DNA of 64,000 nt, from NCBI RefSeq assembly GCF_007954505.1, contig NZ_CP042412.1, positions 434,001-498,000 on the forward strand, in the 5' to 3' direction. The position numbers and the translations under genes are program-made. The notes beneath the pieces were generated by a model. It was not told where the DNA came from, ran no database searches, and saw only the letters and a list, made by a program, of their open reading frames with translations. Numbering within the stretch: the first letter of the stretch is position 1; every line of letters begins with the position of its first letter. Positions 1-7,788 of this stretch are shown here, piece by piece. This DNA comes from Microbacterium sp. CBA3102 (GTDB taxonomy: Bacteria; Actinomycetota; Actinomycetes; Actinomycetales; Microbacteriaceae).

Positions 1-750
1 CAGCGTCGTGACGTCGGTGAGTCCGGACCGGTTGCGGTACTCGTCGGCGAGCTTGTGCACGCTGCGGGGGCCGCCCACCGGGTCGTCGCGCCCGACCAGC
101 AGCAGCATCGGGATGTCGTGGCCGAGGTCTTTCGCGGGCCGGCCGTAGAGCTTCGCCGCCTCGATCGGACCGAAGAGCTTGAGGAGCGGAACGTCGGTGG
201 TCAGCGGATCCTCGTCGAAAGCGGCCCACACGGCCGGGTCACGGCTGAGCCATTCGAGGCCGGTGGCCCCCTCGCCGGCCCACCGCGCGTTCAGGGGCGC
301 TGCGTTGAGCGACCCCGGCATCCGCAGTGCGGACCCCGAGAGGATGACGGCGTCCCAGGCTTCGGGATGGTCGTTGACGAGCATCTGCGCCAGGAACGAG
401 CCCCAGGAATGCCCGAGCAGCACGAGCGGCAGATCGGGGTTCTCCGCACGGATGATGCCCGTCAGCTGCCAGACGGCCTCCTCGGCCGCGCGCAACCCGC
501 CCTTGCCCAGGCGTCCGAGCTTCTCGGGGCCGCCGTGCTGACGGATGCCGGTGCGGCCGTGGCCCCGGTGGTCATCGGCGTACACGTGGAAGCCGGCGGT
601 GGTGAGAGCCCCGATCAGGGCGCCGTATCTCCCGGCGTGCTCCCCGACGCCGTGCAGAAGCTGCACGACTCCGCGGGGCGTCCCGTCCGCAGGATGGACG
701 TCATAGACGATGTCGACGCCATAGGCATCGGTGAACTCGCGGGTATCCAT
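1..750 (-). CDS. alpha/beta hydrolase (monoacylglycerol-lipase-like), partial
   Basis: Probably a cytosolic serine esterase or lipase of the alpha/beta hydrolase fold (serine aminopeptidase S33/monoglyceride lipase type). The reading frame starts at the ATG at 748-750 and stays open to the window edge, so about 250 residues are visible and the C-terminus is missing. Seen: an oxyanion-hole motif LLHGVGEHAGRY at residues 31-42, the nucleophile elbow GHSWGS with Ser115, and an acid-loop motif VGRDDPVGG near residue 222. The catalytic His should lie past the edge. The substrate cannot be read from sequence. It stands alone, about 35 bp from the 3' end of cutC. Confidence 0.8.
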   Translation of the reverse strand, partial: MDTREFTDAYGVDIVYDVHPADGTPRGVVQLLHGVGEHAGRYGALIGALTTAGFHVYADDHRGHGRTGIRQHGGPEKLGRLGKGGLRAAEEAVWQLTGIIRAENPDLPLVLLGHSWGSFLAQMLVNDHPEAWDAVILSGSALRMPGSLNAAPLNARWAGEGATGLEWLSRDPAVWAAFDEDPLTTDVPLLKLFGPIEAAKLYGRPAKDLGHDIPMLLLVGRDDPVGGPRSVHKLADEYRNRSGLTDVTTL

Positions 751-785
751 CACGGTGCGAGCCTATCGAGAGCACGGAGGAGCGG

Positions 786-1523
786 CTACCGCGCGAGCGC
801 ATCCCGGATCGCGAACGCGGTGTCGCGGTCGGTCACCTCGTAGCCGCCGACCCCATCGGAGGCCGATCCCATCCGCACGCCGCCGTCTTCGAGCACGGCC
901 CGCTTGGCGGAGAAGTGGAGCGCGTCGACGCCGGCGCCCGCGAGCACGGGGGCGCTGTCGACGTCGACCCCGCTGCCTGCCATGACCTCGATCTCCCCCT
1001 CGGCTGCGGCGACGAGAGCACGCAGAGTGCCGATGCCGTCGATCGCGGCGGACGCGCCGCCCGAGGTGAGCACTCGGCGCAGACCGAGCTCGCGGGCGCT
1101 GCGCAGCGTCGCGACCGGGTCCGCGGTCATGTCGATGGCACGGTGCAGCGTGACGGGGGCTCCCCCGGCCGCGTCACGAAGCCGTGCCATGGCGAACAGG
1201 TCGAGGCGTCCCTCGGCGTCGAGCGCGCCGATGACCACCCCGCTCGCACCGGCGCTGATCGCGTGACGGACGTCGCGCTCGGAGACGGCGAGTTCATCCT
1301 CGGAGTAGTGGAAGCCGCCGGCGCGCGGCCGGATCAGCACATGCACCTCGGGGCCGGTCTGTCCGGCCGCCTCGACCGACAGCTCGACGGTCGCGGGCGA
1401 CGGGGTCAGCCCACCGAGGGCGAGGGCCGTCGCAAGCTCGACGCGGTCGGCGCCGACTTCTGCGGCGATGCGCACTCCTGCGGGGTCCTGCACGGCGATT
1501 TCGAGAGCGATCGTTCGGGTCAC
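786..1523 (-). CDS. cutC: copper homeostasis protein CutC
   Basis: CutC-family TIM-barrel protein, historically tied to copper tolerance; its enzymatic role remains unsettled. The 245-residue length is normal for the family. Seen: the N-terminal strand ALEIAVQDPAGVRIAAEVGADRVEL and the internal DVRHAISAGASGVVIGALDAEGRLD and VTLHRAIDM segments typical of CutC. It is transcribed divergently from the MarR gene, with a 64-bp gap holding a perfect palindrome at 1568-1584, so the MarR regulator might also affect it. The family assignment is firm; the physiological role is taken from the family only. Confidence 0.9.
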   Translation of the reverse strand: MTRTIALEIAVQDPAGVRIAAEVGADRVELATALALGGLTPSPATVELSVEAAGQTGPEVHVLIRPRAGGFHYSEDELAVSERDVRHAISAGASGVVIGALDAEGRLDLFAMARLRDAAGGAPVTLHRAIDMTADPVATLRSARELGLRRVLTSGGASAAIDGIGTLRALVAAAEGEIEVMAGSGVDVDSAPVLAGAGVDALHFSAKRAVLEDGGVRMGSASDGVGGYEVTDRDTAFAIRDALAR

Positions 1524-1567
1524 CCCTCCATTGTGCCCGGCCTCGGCCGCACCAGAGCGCCAGAAAA

Positions 1568-1584
1568 TTAGATAGGCTATCTAA
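1568..1584. promoter_or_regulatory. palindromic MarR-type operator
   Basis: A perfect 17-bp palindrome, TTAGATAG-G-CTATCTAA, ends three bases before the MarR start codon at 1588. MarR proteins typically bind 16-20 bp AT-rich palindromes over their own promoter, so autoregulation of the MarR/MFS operon is the natural reading. It also lies 45 bp upstream of the divergent cutC start. Confidence 0.7.
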
Positions 1585-1587
1585 GTA

Positions 1588-2028
1588 ATGTCTGCGTCCG
1601 ATGAATCCCTCCACCTCACCGCCACAGACCTGCGTATGGCCACCTTCCGCCTGGCTCGGCGCCTCCGGTGCGCACGGGCCGCGGACTCGATGGGCGACGC
1701 GCAGCTCGCGGTGCTCGCCGACCTGCGCATGAACGGTCGCCGCACGATCTCGACCCTCGCCGAGCGCGAGCGGGTGACGGCGCCCTCGATGACCAGCACG
1801 ATCAACGGCCTCGAGGAACAGGGCTTCGTCGTGCGCACCCCCGACGAAGACGACCGTCGACGCGTGCAGGTCGACATCACCGACGCCGGCATCGAGATCG
1901 TCGCCGAGACCATCCGGCGGCGCGACGAGCTGCTGGCCGACATGCTGCGCGAGGTGGACTACACCGAGGACGAACTCACCACGCTGCGCGAAGCGAGCGC
2001 GTTGATGCGACGGGTGGTGGAGCGATGA
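1588..2028 (+). CDS. MarR family transcriptional regulator
   Basis: A 146-residue winged-helix regulator of the MarR family, normal length. Seen: the helix-turn-helix region around TISTLAERERVTAPSMTSTINGLEEQ (roughly residues 53-78), followed by the wing GFVVRTPDEDDRRRVQVDITDAG, the hallmark DxRR motif. It overlaps the following MFS transporter gene by four bases (ATGA at 2025-2028), so the two are translationally coupled and the regulator very likely controls that exporter. The palindrome at 1568-1584 directly before the start is the likely operator. The inducing ligand is unknown. Confidence 0.9.
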   Translation: MSASDESLHLTATDLRMATFRLARRLRCARAADSMGDAQLAVLADLRMNGRRTISTLAERERVTAPSMTSTINGLEEQGFVVRTPDEDDRRRVQVDITDAGIEIVAETIRRRDELLADMLREVDYTEDELTTLREASALMRRVVER

Positions 2029-3368
2029 GCGCGATGTTCCGTTCCTTCGCGAACATCAACTACCGGATCTGGTTCGCCGGAGCCCTGGTCTCCAACGTCG
2101 GCGGCTGGATGCAGGCGACAGCCCAGGACTGGGTCGTGCTGACCGAGCTGACCGACAACGACGCGACCGCGATGGGCGTCACGATGGCCCTGCAGTTCGG
2201 GCCGCCGCTCGTGCTGGTGAGCCTCACCGGCTGGGTGGCCGACCGGTTCGACCGACGACACATCCTGTTCGCCACGCAGTCGGCGCTGCTCGCCCTGGCC
2301 GTCGCGGTCGGCGTGCTGCTGCTGAACGGCCTGATGACGCTGCCGATGATGTTCGGCTTCGCCCTCGGGTTCGGCATCGTGAACGCTTTCGACGCTCCCG
2401 CCCGACAGGCCTTCGTCTCCGACATGGTCTCGACCGGCGACACCTCCAACGCGGTCGCCCTGAACTCGGCGTCGTTCAACCTGGCGCGGATGATCGGCCC
2501 GGCGGTCGGCGGTCTGCTGATCGTCGCGATCGGTTCCGGCTGGGTCTTCATCGTGAACGCCGCGACCTTCCTCGCGATGATCCTCGCCCTGTCGATGCTG
2601 CGCACGGGCCTCCTCGCGCCCCGCCTCAAGAGCCGCAGTCGCGGCGGCCTCGCCGACGGCTTCCGATACGTATGGGGCCGCAGCGATCTGCGCGTGGTGT
2701 TCGTCACGGTGTTCCTGATCGGCGCGTTCGGCATGAACTTCCCGATCTTCGCCTCGACCATGGCGCTCGAGTTCGGCGCCGGGGCCGACGGCTACGGCGT
2801 CCTCAGTTCCGTTCTCGCGATCGGCTCCCTCATCGGCGCGCTGCTGGCGGCGCGCCGCGACAGGGCCAGGGTGCGGGTCGTCATCCTCGCGGCCGGAGGG
2901 TTCGGCATCGCCGCGTTCGTCTCCTCCGCGATGCCGACCTACGCGTCCTATGCCGTCACCTTGACGTTCACCGGGTTCATGATCGTGACCCTGCTGACGA
3001 CCGCGAACGGCTACGTGCAGATCACGACCGAACCGACCCTGCGCGGACGGGTGCTCGCCCTCTACATGGCTGTGATCATGGGATCGACGCCCGTGGGCGC
3101 GCCGATCGCCGGGTGGGTCGCCGACGTCTTCGGACCGCGCGCGGCCATCATGCTCGGTGGCACAGCCGGATTCGTCGCGTGCGCGATCGGCGTCATCTGG
3201 GTCGCGACCTCGGGGCGCCTGCGTCGCGCCGAGAACCGTCGATTCCTGCTCACCCTCGACGAGACCCGTCCGCTGCGGGTCGTCGAGGTGGACCCGATCG
3301 AGTTCAGCGACGAAGCCGCCGTGACCACGCCGATCCGCAGCCCGAAGAACCGCGACGACGATCGCTGA
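2025..3368 (+). CDS. MFS transporter, EntS/MFS_3-type exporter
   Basis: A 447-residue membrane protein of the major facilitator superfamily. The ATG at 2025 overlaps the MarR stop, which decides the start. Seen: N-terminal FRSFANINYRIWFAGALVSNVGGWMQATAQDWVV, the MFS_3 (enterobactin-exporter-like) pattern, then a loop motif GWVADRFDRRH between the first helices and GWVADVFGPRAAI in the second half. About 12 hydrophobic segments are followed by a hydrophilic tail of about 50 residues. With a MarR gene in the same operon, a role in efflux of a toxic or antibiotic compound is likely, but the substrate is unknown. Confidence 0.88.
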   Translation: MSAMFRSFANINYRIWFAGALVSNVGGWMQATAQDWVVLTELTDNDATAMGVTMALQFGPPLVLVSLTGWVADRFDRRHILFATQSALLALAVAVGVLLLNGLMTLPMMFGFALGFGIVNAFDAPARQAFVSDMVSTGDTSNAVALNSASFNLARMIGPAVGGLLIVAIGSGWVFIVNAATFLAMILALSMLRTGLLAPRLKSRSRGGLADGFRYVWGRSDLRVVFVTVFLIGAFGMNFPIFASTMALEFGAGADGYGVLSSVLAIGSLIGALLAARRDRARVRVVILAAGGFGIAAFVSSAMPTYASYAVTLTFTGFMIVTLLTTANGYVQITTEPTLRGRVLALYMAVIMGSTPVGAPIAGWVADVFGPRAAIMLGGTAGFVACAIGVIWVATSGRLRRAENRRFLLTLDETRPLRVVEVDPIEFSDEAAVTTPIRSPKNRDDDR

Positions 3369-3430
3369 CCCTCCGCGCCGGGTTTGTCAACGCCCTCCAC
3401 GGCTGCCCCGGCCGTACGTATCGTCGTCGC

Positions 3431-3718
3431 ATGGATGAGAACACGGAACGCACCCCCCACTCGACGGACCCGGCAGAGGGCGCACCGGAAACCGCCGTCC
3501 CGGACGAGGACTCGGGCCAGGGCGACGGCACCGGCGGAGCGATCCAGGGCGACAGCTCCCGGGGCGAGTCGACCGGTGGCGCCATCCAAGGCGACGCAGG
3601 TCAGGGCCATCGCTCGGCGCTCGGCGGTGACGAGAACACCGAGGAGCAGCTCGACGCGGACAACGAGGCCGAGGAGGACTCGCTGAAGACGCTCGACCCG
3701 GACTCCCCGCCCGCCTGA
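3431..3718 (+). CDS. small acidic low-complexity protein
   Basis: I do not recognise a family. The 95-residue product is very acidic, rich in Asp, Glu, Gly, Ser and Thr, has no hydrophobic segment and is predicted to be disordered. Two copies of a TGGAIQGD motif (GTGGAIQGDSSRG and STGGAIQGDAGQG) occupy residues 34-59, and the C-terminus carries an acidic LDADNEAEEDSLKTLDPDSP stretch. It lies 62 bp after the MFS gene and is convergent with rocD. The product looks like a cytosolic acidic protein; no function is assigned. It could be a non-expressed frame, but its biased composition and compact stop argue for a real gene. Confidence 0.6.
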   Translation: MDENTERTPHSTDPAEGAPETAVPDEDSGQGDGTGGAIQGDSSRGESTGGAIQGDAGQGHRSALGGDENTEEQLDADNEAEEDSLKTLDPDSPPA

Positions 3719-3731
3719 GCGTGGCAGGGGC

Positions 3732-4934
3732 TCAGGCCAGCACGAGCTTGAGCTGCTCCACCGCCCAGTCGAGCTCGGTCGCGCGGATCACGAGCGGCGG
3801 CGCGATGCGGATGGTCTGCCCGTGCGTGTCCTTGACGAGCACACCCCGCTCGAGCAGCTTCTCGGCGATCTCGCGTCCGGTACCCTTCGCCGGGTCGATG
3901 TCGACGCCTGCCCAGAGCCCCGCGATGCGCACGGCCGTCACACCGTGGCCGATCAGCGGCTGAAGCGCCTGATCCAGGTGAGCGCCGAGCGCACGCGCCC
4001 GCTCCTGGAACTCGCCGGTCTGCAGCATCTCGACCACGCGCAGGCCCACGGCCGCGGCGAGCGGATTCCCGCCGAAGGTCGAGCCGTGCTCGCCGGGCCG
4101 GATCACGCCGAGCACGTCGGCGTCGCCGACCACGGCCGAGACCGGAAGCAGGCCGCCGCCGAGGGCCTTGCCGAGCAGGTACAGGTCGGGGACGACACCT
4201 TCCCGGTCGCACGCGAAGGTCTCCCCCACCCGTCCCAGGCCCGCCTGGATCTCGTCGGCGATGAACAGCACGTTCTTCTCGTCGCAGATCTCACGGATGC
4301 GGCGCAGGTAGCCCTCCGGCGGGATCACGACACCCGCCTCGCCCTGGATCGGCTCCACGAGCACGGCCGCCGTCTCGTCGGTGATGGCCGCGGCGATCGC
4401 GTCCGCGTCCCCGTAGGGCACGACGTCGAAACCGGGCGTGTACGGACCGAAGTCGTCGCGAGCCGTCTCGTCGTCGCTGAAGCTGACGATGGTGGTCGTG
4501 CGACCGTGGAAGTTCCCGGCCGCGACGATGATGCGCGCCTTGCCCTCGGCGATGCCCTTGACGCGGTATCCCCAGGCGCGGGCGACCTTGATGCCGGTCT
4601 CCACGGCTTCGGCCCCGGTGTTCATCGGCAGCACGAGGTCTTTGCCCGCGAGTTCGGCGAGTGCCGCGGCGAACGGTTCGAGCCGGTCGCTCTGGAACGC
4701 GCGGCTGACGAGCGTGACGCGTCCGAGCTGTTCGGTGAGCGCCGCGACGAGGGCCGGATGCCGGTGGCCGAAGTTCACGGCGGAGTACGCAGCGAGCAGG
4801 TCGAGGTAGCGCTTGCCCTCCACATCCGTCACCCAGGCACCCTCGGCGCGGGCGATGTTCACGGGCAGCGGGTGATAGTTGTGCGCGACGTGCGGCTCGG
4901 TGCCCGCGGTGGTGGTCTCGTCGAGGGCGGTCAC
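3732..4934 (-). CDS. rocD: ornithine aminotransferase
   Basis: PLP-dependent class III aminotransferase that converts ornithine and 2-oxoglutarate into glutamate semialdehyde and glutamate in the cytosol. The 400-residue length fits. The GTG at 4932-4934 overlaps the stop of the dimethylargininase gene (GTGA), so I chose it over an ATG at 4964 lying inside that gene. Seen: the NTGAEAVETGIKVAR substrate/PLP motif (residues 105-119), NFHGRTTT, Asp227 in FIADEIQAGLGR, and the Schiff-base Lys256 in LLGKALGGG. Glutamate semialdehyde would feed the dehydrogenase half of the nearby putA product. Translational coupling to the upstream gene suggests arginine-derivative breakdown. Confidence 0.93.
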   Translation of the reverse strand: MTALDETTTAGTEPHVAHNYHPLPVNIARAEGAWVTDVEGKRYLDLLAAYSAVNFGHRHPALVAALTEQLGRVTLVSRAFQSDRLEPFAAALAELAGKDLVLPMNTGAEAVETGIKVARAWGYRVKGIAEGKARIIVAAGNFHGRTTTIVSFSDDETARDDFGPYTPGFDVVPYGDADAIAAAITDETAAVLVEPIQGEAGVVIPPEGYLRRIREICDEKNVLFIADEIQAGLGRVGETFACDREGVVPDLYLLGKALGGGLLPVSAVVGDADVLGVIRPGEHGSTFGGNPLAAAVGLRVVEMLQTGEFQERARALGAHLDQALQPLIGHGVTAVRIAGLWAGVDIDPAKGTGREIAEKLLERGVLVKDTHGQTIRIAPPLVIRATELDWAVEQLKLVLA

Positions 4935-5743
4935 TTCGCACCCCGCAGCTCGAGCGTGCAGCACTTGATCCCGCCACCGCCGAGGAGCAGCTCGGAGAGG
5001 TCGATCAGGATCGGGTTGTACCCGCGCTCACGCAGCTGCTTCTCGAAGCCCTTCGCACGCGGCGAGATGACCACGTTGTAGCCGTCGCTCGCCGAGTTGA
5101 GGCCGAACACCGAACCGTCCTCATCCGAGACGAGGATCGCGTCGGGGAATCGCTCTTCGAGGATCGCGCGGCTGGCGTCGTCGAAGGCACCGGGAAGGTA
5201 CGCGATGTTCGCGCGCTCGGGGCCGCCGTTCTCCGCGCCCTGCACCGGATCGAGCACGGCGATGGCGGTGTCGAGGTGGTAGAAGCGCGGGTCGACCAGG
5301 GTGAGCGAGACGACCTCGCGGCCGAAGACCTCGCCGACCTCACGGTGGCTGTCTCCCGTCGACCGGAAGCCGGTGCCGGCCAGGATCACGTCGCCGACGA
5401 GGAGGAAATCGCCCTCACCCTCGTTGACCTCCTTCGGCATCACGGTGTCGAAGCCCGCGGCACGGAACCAGTCGGCGAAGGCCGGGGACTCGCCCTGACG
5501 CTCGACGAAGCGGAACTCGGGCACGTAGGCGCGACCGTCGATGAGGAACCCGCCGTTGGCCGTGTAGACCATGTCGGGGTATCCGGGGAGCGGATCGATG
5601 AGCTCGACCTCGTGGCCCAGCTCGATGTACAGATCGTGGAGCTTCTGCCACTGCGCGACCGCGTTGGCGGTGTCGGTCGGCCTGGTCGGCTCCATCCACG
5701 GGTTGATCGAGTAGTTGACCGTGAAGTGCTCCGGCTTGCACAT
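4931..5743 (-). CDS. ddaH: dimethylarginine dimethylaminohydrolase-like amidinotransferase-fold enzyme
   Basis: A 270-residue guanidino-group hydrolase of the DDAH/arginine deiminase fold, expected to release citrulline from (methyl)arginine. Seen: NYSINPWM near the N-terminus, DMVYTANGGFL, a catalytic His in FYHLDTAIAVLD and the catalytic Cys261 in GGGGIKCCTLEL. The reading frame starts at the ATG at 5741-5743, which has no Shine-Dalgarno sequence. The bases just upstream encode RRYL, the first strand normally present in this family. A leader frame with a good ribosome site (5743-5808) ends on this start as TGATG, so either a frameshift or coupled reinitiation is involved. It is coupled to rocD downstream. 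Confidence 0.85.
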   Translation of the reverse strand: MCKPEHFTVNYSINPWMEPTRPTDTANAVAQWQKLHDLYIELGHEVELIDPLPGYPDMVYTANGGFLIDGRAYVPEFRFVERQGESPAFADWFRAAGFDTVMPKEVNEGEGDFLLVGDVILAGTGFRSTGDSHREVGEVFGREVVSLTLVDPRFYHLDTAIAVLDPVQGAENGGPERANIAYLPGAFDDASRAILEERFPDAILVSDEDGSVFGLNSASDGYNVVISPRAKGFEKQLRERGYNPILIDLSELLLGGGGIKCCTLELRGAK

Positions 5744-5808
5744 CAGGTAGCGGCGGTGGTGCGCGGTGCGGGCGGGGGCGGGGAGACGGCGGCTTCAGGC
5801 GTCGACAT
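5743..5808 (-). CDS. 21-residue leader frame, likely the displaced N-terminus of ddaH
   Basis: ATG at 5806-5808 with a strong GAGGAG ribosome site about eight bases upstream (5817-5824). It encodes 21 residues, MSTPEAAV then a Pro-rich stretch ending PRTTAAT, and stops at a TGA that overlaps the ddaH ATG (TGATG). Adding a single base near 5751 would join it in frame to RYLMCKPEHF, giving the normal N-terminus of DDAH-like proteins. This is therefore either a one-base deletion (real or a sequencing error) or a leader peptide that couples translation. Confidence 0.55.
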   Translation of the reverse strand: MSTPEAAVSPPPPAPRTTAAT

Positions 5809-5976
5809 GGGTGCTCTCCTCGGAGGACGGGCGCGGCGGACGCTGTCCAGGGGCCCGGCGGTCCTTCGACCCTTCGCTCGTTCAGAGCGGGCGTCGGGGA
5901 AGATGCGACTCGGGCACGCCGGGGTCCATTGTGTCACCCGCCGCCTGTATGCCGCCAGAGCACCGCGCGGGTCGGT

Positions 5977-6972
5977 TCAGGAGCCGGTGACGACAAGCTT
6001 GCCGACCGTATGACCGGCCGCGATGCGGGACAGGGCGGTGGCGGCCTCCGAGAAGGGGTACTCCTGTTCGACCACGGGAACCACACGTCCGTCGGCCACG
6101 AGTTCGAGGAGCTTCGCGAGCACTTCCGGACGCGGAGTCGCGGCGAGGGGACGGATGCTCCGCGATCCGATCGACAGGAACACCGCGCGCAGCATCCGGG
6201 GGATCGGGCCCAGCACGTGTCCGCCGTCTCCCGTGACCAGCACCACGGTGCCGCCGGGAGCGACGAGGCGCTTCAGCTCCCGCAGCGGCATCCCCCCGGC
6301 GATGTCGACGATCGCGTCGAACCGTCCGGCGGGGAGGTCGGCCAGCGGGGACTCCCGGTGATCGAAGGTGCGGACGGCGCCCAGCCGCTCGACCAGCGGT
6401 GCGTTGCGGGCACGGCAGGTCGCCCAGACCTCGGCGCCACGGAGCGCCGCGAGCTGCACGGCGAAGGTACCGACACCACCCGAGGCGCCGATGATGAGGA
6501 CGCGCGGCGTCCCGGCATGCGCGAGCCCCACCCCGGCGAGGTCGAGCGCCTGCCACGCAGTCCCCCCGGCCACCGGAAGGCACGCGGCGGACTCGGGCGC
6601 GATGTCGGGCGGGATCGGCACGAGCCGTGAGGCCGGCACGCTCACGTATTCGCCGAGGCCTCCGCCGCCGACGAGCTCTCCGACGACGTCCTCCCCCAGC
6701 TCCGCGCCCACGACATCGGGCCCGAGTGCGACCACGGTGCCGGCGACCTCCATACCGCGCACCGGATGCTTCGGACGGGTCAGGCCGTACACCGGCCGGA
6801 CGAGCAGCGGATCACCGAGGAGGAGACGCACATCGCCCGCGTTCAGGGCTGTGGCGCGCACCCGCAGCAGCACCTCCCCCCGACCGGGCGTCGGGACGGG
6901 GATGCTCTGCAGCGTCACGCCGTCGGCCGCCCCGTAGGTCTCCCGGGACCATGCCTGCATCGACCGGTTCAT
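5977..6972 (-). CDS. MDR-family NAD(P)-dependent alcohol dehydrogenase/quinone oxidoreductase
   Basis: A 331-residue medium-chain dehydrogenase/reductase of the quinone-oxidoreductase type. Seen: N-terminal GroES-like domain with VRATALNAGDVRLLLGD and HPVRGMEVAGTVVALG, then a Rossmann domain with GASGGVGTFAVQLAALRGAEVWATC around residues 152-176. The Cys-rich structural-zinc loop of classical alcohol dehydrogenases is absent. Its start overlaps the stop of the XRE regulator by four bases, so it is the last gene of a three-gene operon (membrane protein, regulator, dehydrogenase). The substrate is unknown. Confidence 0.85.
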   Translation of the reverse strand: MNRSMQAWSRETYGAADGVTLQSIPVPTPGRGEVLLRVRATALNAGDVRLLLGDPLLVRPVYGLTRPKHPVRGMEVAGTVVALGPDVVGAELGEDVVGELVGGGGLGEYVSVPASRLVPIPPDIAPESAACLPVAGGTAWQALDLAGVGLAHAGTPRVLIIGASGGVGTFAVQLAALRGAEVWATCRARNAPLVERLGAVRTFDHRESPLADLPAGRFDAIVDIAGGMPLRELKRLVAPGGTVVLVTGDGGHVLGPIPRMLRAVFLSIGSRSIRPLAATPRPEVLAKLLELVADGRVVPVVEQEYPFSEAATALSRIAAGHTVGKLVVTGS

Positions 6973-7199
6973 GCGGATGCTCCTGACGTGTCGGGATACT
7001 CGAAGATGTCGTCGAGGCCCACACCGAACGCGCGGGCGATCTGGAAGGCGAGCTCGAGCGTCGGCGAGTACTTCTGCTGCTCGATCGCGATGAGCGTCTG
7101 GCGCGTCACACCGACCGTGCGTGCGAGTTCGGCCTGGGTGAGTCCTGCCTGTTCGCGGTGCACACGGATGGTGTTCGAGACGCGGGTGGGCTTGACCAT
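6969..7199 (-). CDS. XRE-family small transcriptional regulator
   Basis: A 76-residue helix-turn-helix protein. Seen: RVHREQAGLTQAELARTVGVTRQTLIAIEQQKYSPTLELAFQIARAFGVGLDDIF covers almost the whole protein and matches the YozG/YgzD group of short XRE regulators. The start overlaps the stop of the preceding membrane-protein gene as TGATG, and the 3' end overlaps the dehydrogenase start. Such pairs of a short XRE regulator and a multi-pass membrane protein are common in actinobacteria and Firmicutes; the regulator probably controls its own operon through the inverted repeat at 7644-7709. Confidence 0.88.
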   Translation of the reverse strand: MVKPTRVSNTIRVHREQAGLTQAELARTVGVTRQTLIAIEQQKYSPTLELAFQIARAFGVGLDDIFEYPDTSGASA

Positions 7200-7633
7200 C
7201 AGACGAGTCCTCGCCGGTAGGCGATCACCCGCGCGATGCCGCCGACGAGCGCCGACACCGCGAAGCCCGCGAACATGGTGTTCGCGATCCAGAAGACGTC
7301 GGCTCCGACGGCGCACAGCGCGATGACTCCGAGTCCCGCGACCACGACGAAGGCCTGCTCGACCCGTCCGCCCATGCGGCTGATGTCGCGGTCGCGGATG
7401 TCCGAGCGACCCACCCCGTCCGGATCCGTCATCCCGGCGATGATCCCCCAGACGATGCTGAGGACGATGGTCGCGACGATGCCGCCACCGATCACCCACA
7501 GCATGAGCGGGAACCAGTCGACGTCGGTGAGCGGTCCTCCCCCGGCCTGCTGAAGCACCAGCACGACGTACACGACCATCACGATCGGGCTGACGATGAG
7601 CCCCGACCAGGCATTGCGTTCTTCGTAGACCAT
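7199..7633 (-). CDS. four-helix membrane protein paired with XRE regulator
   Basis: A 144-residue integral membrane protein with no assigned function. Seen: about four hydrophobic segments, GLIVSPIVMVVYVVLVL, LMLWVIGGGIVATIVLSIVWGIIAGM, AFVVVAGLGVIALCAVGADVFW and FAGFAVSALVGGIARVIAY, with a conserved-looking charged loop DIRDRDISRMGGRVEQ between helices 2 and 3, as in DUF2178-like proteins that sit next to short XRE regulators. It is the first gene of the operon, and an ATG 11 bp downstream of the 7644-7709 inverted repeat fixes its start. Confidence 0.75.
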   Translation of the reverse strand: MVYEERNAWSGLIVSPIVMVVYVVLVLQQAGGGPLTDVDWFPLMLWVIGGGIVATIVLSIVWGIIAGMTDPDGVGRSDIRDRDISRMGGRVEQAFVVVAGLGVIALCAVGADVFWIANTMFAGFAVSALVGGIARVIAYRRGLV

Positions 7634-7643
7634 GACGCCTCCG

Positions 7644-7709
7644 ATGTAAAAGATTCTTGACACACTCAGCGTACGTCCGCGGTATGCGTGTGTCAAGAAT
7701 TCTTTACAT
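7644..7709. promoter_or_regulatory. inverted-repeat operator/promoter of the XRE operon
   Basis: Two 22-bp arms match at 20 positions: 7644-7665 (ATGTAAAAGATTCTTGACAC plus AC) and the reverse complement at 7688-7709, with a 22-bp spacer. Each arm contains TTGACA, so a sigma-70-like -35 box for the operon lies at 7696-7691 (minus strand), with a weak -10 (TACGCT) near 7673-7668. The arrangement is what an autoregulating XRE dimer pair would bind. Confidence 0.6.
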
Positions 7710-7724
7710 CCGGAGTGTTCTCCC

Positions 7725-7788
7725 CCGTTCCGGTCGCGATATGGCGCCCTATTCGAGGGAAACGGGTGCCATATCGCGACCGGAACGG
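7725..7788. repeat. 64-bp palindromic element (family D)
   Basis: Two 25-bp arms (7725-7749 and 7764-7788) match at 24 of 25 positions, with a 14-bp loop. The arms carry CCGTTCCGGTCGCGATATGG. It lies in the gap after the putA stop. It has no T-tract, so it is not a classical terminator, though it could end transcription of putA. It resembles in layout the other palindromic elements of this window. Confidence 0.7.

Noticed and set aside
3381-3425. TTGTCA and TACGTAT before the small acidic gene as a promoter.
   Set aside because: The spacing of about 25 bp is too long for a standard sigma-70 promoter, so it was not listed as a feature.
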